DNA of 64,000 nucleotides from Luidia sarsii (taxonomy: Eukaryota; Echinodermata; Asteroidea; Paxillosida; Luidiidae): contig OX465104.1 of NCBI GenBank assembly GCA_949987565.1, positions 5,237,248 to 5,301,247 on the forward strand. The letters are read 5' to 3'. A program made the position numbers and the translations under genes. Position 1 is the stretch's first letter; the number at the start of each line of letters is the position of its first letter. Shown here in pieces: positions 60,816 to 64,000 of the stretch. The notes under the pieces were generated by a model. It was not told the origin of the DNA, ran no database searches, and saw only the letters and a list, made by a program, of their open reading frames with translations.

Positions 60816-61055
60816 GTCCGAGTAACTTGGACCCGACAAGTCACCCTTTTTTTATCGAAATTTGAAATTTGGAGGATCGGGTGACTGTATCTGTAACAAC
60901 TAACATAGTCCGAGTAACTTGGACCCGACAAGTCACCCTTAATTTATTTTATCGAATTTTGACATTTTGAGGGACGGGTGACAGTCACCCGTCCCTCAAA
61001 ATTTCAAAATTCGATAAAAAAAGGGTGACTTGTCGGGTCCAAGTTACTCGGACTA
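60816..61055. repeat. 153-bp palindrome plus a direct partial copy
   Basis: AGTCCGAGTAACTTGGACCC begins at about 60816 and 60903, and its inverse ends at 61055; the 60903-61055 pair has arms of about 75 bp with a few mismatches and almost no loop (GTGACAGTCAC centre). Confidence 0.92.
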
Positions 61056-61309
61056 GTCCTTGACTAAACATGCCAGGCTGATCAGAAGTAATGAGATGGT
61101 AATTAAACTTGAAAGTAATACAAAAACGGGTCCATATTTGAGATGGTTACTCTGGATAGTGGATAGGCCCATTATTTTAAGATTTACCAATTTACTGACT
61201 TGATAACATCATAAACATGACATAATAAAATTAATCTTTTTCAACTCAAGTCACACCTCAGCCCACGCTCAGGACGGTCAGAACGCTCAGGACGGTATTC
61301 TAAACTCAC

Positions 61310-61725
61310 CTAAATCTTGTGTTTATAATCCTGGTGCTCTCTGTTAACGCCTGCCGTCAAAGAGCCTAGGTTTTGTCAATAATTTCGGGCACGAAAAAGG
61401 CGAAGACTGAAGTGAAGGTCCCTCGTAAAATTAAAATAAACAAAACTTCGCATACGCAATGCGCGTATGGAACAACCGACGGGTACCCAATCGAAATCTC
61501 ATTGTTAAGCGTGTAGTGACGTTTGGGTGAAATACTCACTGAACGATTACTCGCCAATAGAGGGCGCCCCACCAGTAAGGGTAAGCGATGTTTCTACAAA
61601 GTACAATTTACACAAGTAGGCGGTACCACTTGAAAAATAATTGCATAATATCCCTTTCCCGACAAAAGGAATGTGGTCTACATTTAACCATAGACAGAGG
61701 TTTACCACATCTGAAGAGTTTAGGT
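61310..61725. promoter_or_regulatory. Divergent promoter of MXRA7 and the formiminotransferase-like gene
   Basis: Facing donors define non-coding first exons: minus GATTTAG/GTGAGT at 61310 and plus GTTTAG/GTGAGT after 61723. Between them: an imperfect palindrome CATACGCAATGCGCGTATG (NRF1-like, 61449-61467), TGACGT at about 61517, and CAATAGAGGGCGCCCCA (61555-61571). No TATA box. Start sites are inferred. Confidence 0.6.
61555..61571 (+). promoter_or_regulatory. CTCF-like site in MXRA7/FTCDNL1 promoter
   Basis: CAATAGAGGGCGCCCCA, preceded by TACTCGC; one mismatch to the CTCF core when read from CCAATAG. Identical to 26166-26182 in the other promoter, where TACTCAT precedes it. Confidence 0.6.
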
Positions 61726-62228
61726 GAGTGTATTTTTTATAAAATGAGTTAAGGGGTTTAGATGTGAGGCACTGTTCACAGAAAGATTTTGGTTTAATAC
61801 CCTCACCGAAAAAGGGTGGGGAAAACCCCTAAATCCACCGCAATAGAGATGGACCAATTACATAATTTTCCATTAGATCATTTACATGAAAAAAATTGTA
61901 TTGTATTACTATTAATCATTACGTAGAGAAACGACACTCTCTGGCACAAGTACTTGCCATAAAAATAGGACTTGCAGTATTCCCCAAAATTATTATTTTG
62001 TGACCCGTATTTGTCAACCAGACGACGGTCACCAGTGCACTGTAACGCCTAACGGAGTGTGACTCTGCTGTGTGACCTGATGTTTAAGCTCAAGTCCTCT
62101 ACCTTTTCAGCCAATTTTTGCAAGATTCAAATTGATCAGCTATGGCTATTGCCAAGAACATTACTTTGGGTAGAATACTGCAGTACCAGTGAATACTGTA
62201 ATACTAGTAATAGTAATACTGTATAGTA

Positions 62229-62393
62229 CAGTGGAACGTCGCTATAACGAACATCCTGGGATCCATGAAAATAGTTTGGTATACCGGTAGCGATCGTTTG
62301 TTATAGCGGTTGTAGCCACATATTGTGTACACAAAAATCGAGAGCCAAAAGGAATGTTCGGTATATCGGTGTTCATTATAGCGACATTTCACT
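62229..62393. mobile_element. Intact pogo-like MITE, TA duplication
   Basis: TA, CAGTGGAACGTCGCTATAAC ... CGACATTTCACTG, TA; 165 bp. Lies in the first intron of the formiminotransferase-like gene. Confidence 0.85.
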
Positions 62394-62554
62394 GTACTAA
62401 ACTAAAACTACTATGCCATTTATGGTTACATGTGCAGTGCTAAAGCAGCAGCATACATGCACAGTACTTTCAATAGTAACAGTTTCAATTGAAAGCTGGC
62501 CTTTAATGATGCTTACTGTAATTGTGCCGACAGGTTTGACTGTACAAGGTAACA

Positions 62555-62678
62555 ATGCAGAGACTGGGGATAAGTCTACTAAACATTTCCGAGGGAAGGA
62601 ACAAGAAGACCATTGAGGCTGTGGCTAAGGCTGCTGTGTCCTCCTGCCAGGATCTGTCAGAGGCCGACAAGCAACTAG
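62555..62678 (+). CDS. FTCDNL1: FTCDNL1-like coding exon 1
   Basis: MQRLGISLLNISEGRNKKTI then EAVAKAAVSSCQDLSEADKQ. Donor CTAG/GTACTC, phase 1 out. 23 nt of leader precede the ATG within the exon (from 62532). Confidence 0.85.
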
Positions 62679-63608
62679 GTACTCACACTTGAGAGTTTTT
62701 GAATATTTGAGTTACTGGCTCTTCTCAGAGCACTACTCCTCCAAAAGAGATCTGTCTTCCATGGTATCAACAGCAAACTTTCCAAATTGTGATTCCACCA
62801 TGCAAACCTTCAAATCTTATCAAATTCAAAACCTGCCAAAACCATGTCTGGTGATAATAATAACATTGGATAATGTGGAGAAATTGGTTATAGTAAGTGG
62901 AAGTTTTGCAGTGACACCATGCAGAACTTTTCCTTCAAGAAGGCAATGAAGGAGTGCGGCTCTGAAAAGAGCCGGTAACTCAACAAGAAATTGGTCGGAA
63001 TCGGCTGGTTAGTTGATTGGACGGTCAGTTTGTCGGATAATCCAAAATGGCTGATGTCTTTTAAACAAAATGAAAATTCCAATTGATCCAAACTGTCATA
63101 ATTCTCGATTATTTGAGATAATAATCTTCACTTACGGTATTGAGAGGGATGTGGTGGGAAAAGTACTGTCTCAAGATTGGTGAAAACTTCAAACCAATAG
63201 AAACTGGAAAGCTCCCAGATGCTTTTCTATTCCTTCAGGTTTGTCATGTCAGGAATTGTCACTTTTTGTTTTCAAAATCTTAATGCGGTTCTATGAGGTT
63301 TTGCCCTTGCTCGTGAACCTGATTTTTCAATACGTGGATTTTACATTTTCCTTTTTTAGGCCTGAAGAGCAACTCGACCGTCCTGAACATCTTCTGTGAT
63401 TACGACTACAACCGCTCAGTGCTGACCATAGCTGCCCCCCTTCCACATCTGAAGAAGAGCATTTACAATGCTTGCAAGGAGGCCTATCATCTTGTGGACA
63501 TAAGTCAACAGATTGGAGGTCACCCGCGGCTGGGATCTGTGGATTTAATTCCCATCTATCCGTTATCTGGAGATGTTAGCCTGAAGGAGTGTGGTGTCAT
63601 TGCAACAG
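62555..63608 (+). CDS. FTCDNL1: Formiminotransferase N-terminal subdomain protein (FTCDNL1-like), first two coding exons
   Basis: Matches the N-terminal formiminotransferase subdomain that, in FTCD, transfers the formimino group of formiminoglutamate to tetrahydrofolate. FTCDNL1 is a stand-alone paralogue of unproved activity (known). Seen: MQRLGISLLNISEGRN, equivalent to NFSEG in FTCD; VLNIFCDYDYNRSVLTIAA; GGHPRLGSVDLIPIYPLSG, which retains the histidine of FTCD's catalytic HP motif; and SLKECGVIATG. NIF.D.DYNRS and VDLIPIYPLSG are closer to FTCDNL1 than to FTCD, which has DVCPFIPV. The start is the first ATG after an in-frame stop and follows acceptor GCCGACAG (62531). 104 codons are visible; the rest lies off the right edge. 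Confidence 0.85.
62690..62990. repeat. Inverted flank-only copy of a hammerhead-family relative
   Basis: GTTACTGGCTCTTCTCAGAGC at left and GCTCTGAAAAGAGCCGGTAAC at right are inverted, with TTGCAGTGACACCATGCAGA inside. No CUGANGA or GAAACGUC core. Similar flanks at 6400-6460, 36575-36640 and 43355-43440. Confidence 0.6.
63360..63608 (+). CDS. FTCDNL1: FTCDNL1-like coding exon 2
   Basis: GLKSNSTVLNIFCDYDYNRS, LTIAAPLPHLKKSIYNACKE, GGHPRLGSVDLIPIYPLSGD. Acceptor CTTTTTTAG, donor ACAG/GTAAGG, phase 1 in and out. Confidence 0.92.
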
Positions 63609-64000
63609 GTAAGGCCAAACAAAAAATAGTTCTGCTTCCGATTACATGGCATTTCAAAATAGGGTAGGTAGGTAGGTTTGAGTGGCTTTTAATACTTAGA
63701 CAGAGGATAACTACCGGTAATTATTACAAGTAGTGACTCTGAGGTAGAACAAATTTATTGAAAAATCAGGTTTGCGGGTCTCGAGTTCATGTCCTGGTCA
63801 TCAAATTTTTCTTTGACGATTGGTTAAATTGATTAAAACTTCAGTCAGATGATCAGATTTCCTTTGTTAATTTAATATCAAATTTTGAAGGAAAGTAATA
63901 TTGTTGGACATGTGTTTGTTTGTAGTTCTCAATGATGCATACTTTTATTGATTTATTTTTATTTATTTCTTGTTGCTCTTTGAAGGGAAGAAAAGTTGGG
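63609..64000 (+). other. Intron of the formiminotransferase-like gene, right edge
   Basis: No exon recognised. A SINE-like fragment with a B-box-like GGGTCTCGAGTTCATGTCCTG at about 63776 and the TTTCTTTGACG end; otherwise AT-rich unique sequence. Confidence 0.5.

Larger units (their letters stand above)
54406..61309 (-). other. MXRA7 5'UTR intron (inferred), repeat-rich
   Basis: Bounded by minus-strand donor AG/GTGAGT at 61309 and acceptor TTCTTCCAG at 54406. Holds ACATGT-type repeats, hammerhead-like copies, a SINE, palindromes and a candidate orphan exon, listed separately. 58200-58720 and 60150-60380 show only AT-rich unique sequence. Confidence 0.55.

Overview
This window is an animal nuclear genome segment. 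Protein-coding information is split into many short exons with GT-AG introns, about 40% GC, densely interspersed with short non-autonomous repeats. The four genes and the repeat load (tRNA-derived SINEs, palindromic MITEs, ACATGT-rich simple sequence) fit an invertebrate deuterostome, perhaps an echinoderm. That placement is a low-confidence inference; the gene identities are much firmer.

Layout. (1) 1-26 kb, minus strand: 33 exons of a KATNIP (KIAA0556, katanin-interacting protein) orthologue, 1,546 codons from the start codon; the 3' end lies off the left edge. (2) 26-43 kb, plus strand: a complete or near-complete TELO2 (TEL2) orthologue, diverging from KATNIP across a promoter of about 150 bp. 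(3) 43-50 kb: convergent intergenic DNA filled with repeats. (4) 50.2-61.4 kb, minus strand: a three-coding-exon MXRA7-like single-pass membrane protein with a 6.9 kb 5'UTR intron. (5) 61.4-64 kb, plus strand: the first two coding exons of a formiminotransferase N-subdomain protein (FTCDNL1-like), diverging from MXRA7; its 3' end lies off the right edge. All exon junctions given were checked for splice dinucleotides and reading phase, and every chain stays in frame. The four genes have unrelated roles (cilium/microtubule, PIKK chaperone, membrane protein, one-carbon-like enzyme); they share promoters in pairs rather than a pathway.

Most striking observations. (a) Two repeat families carry hammerhead-ribozyme-like cores. 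One (copies near 10.9, 22.9, 37.9, 44.0 and 47.7 kb) has the canonical CUGANGA / stem II / GAAA / GUC arrangement. The other, with about 20 loci, keeps stem I, stem II, GAAA and the GUC cleavage triplet but has an altered catalytic strand (UUGAGAAA). (b) Two consecutive KATNIP introns have U12-type donors, the first also with a U12 branch site. (c) The two divergent promoters share an identical 17-bp CTCF-like motif. (d) A MITE family has precise 6-bp target duplications at five loci. (e) One MITE is nested inside another, with an 8-bp target duplication and intact empty sites elsewhere in the window.
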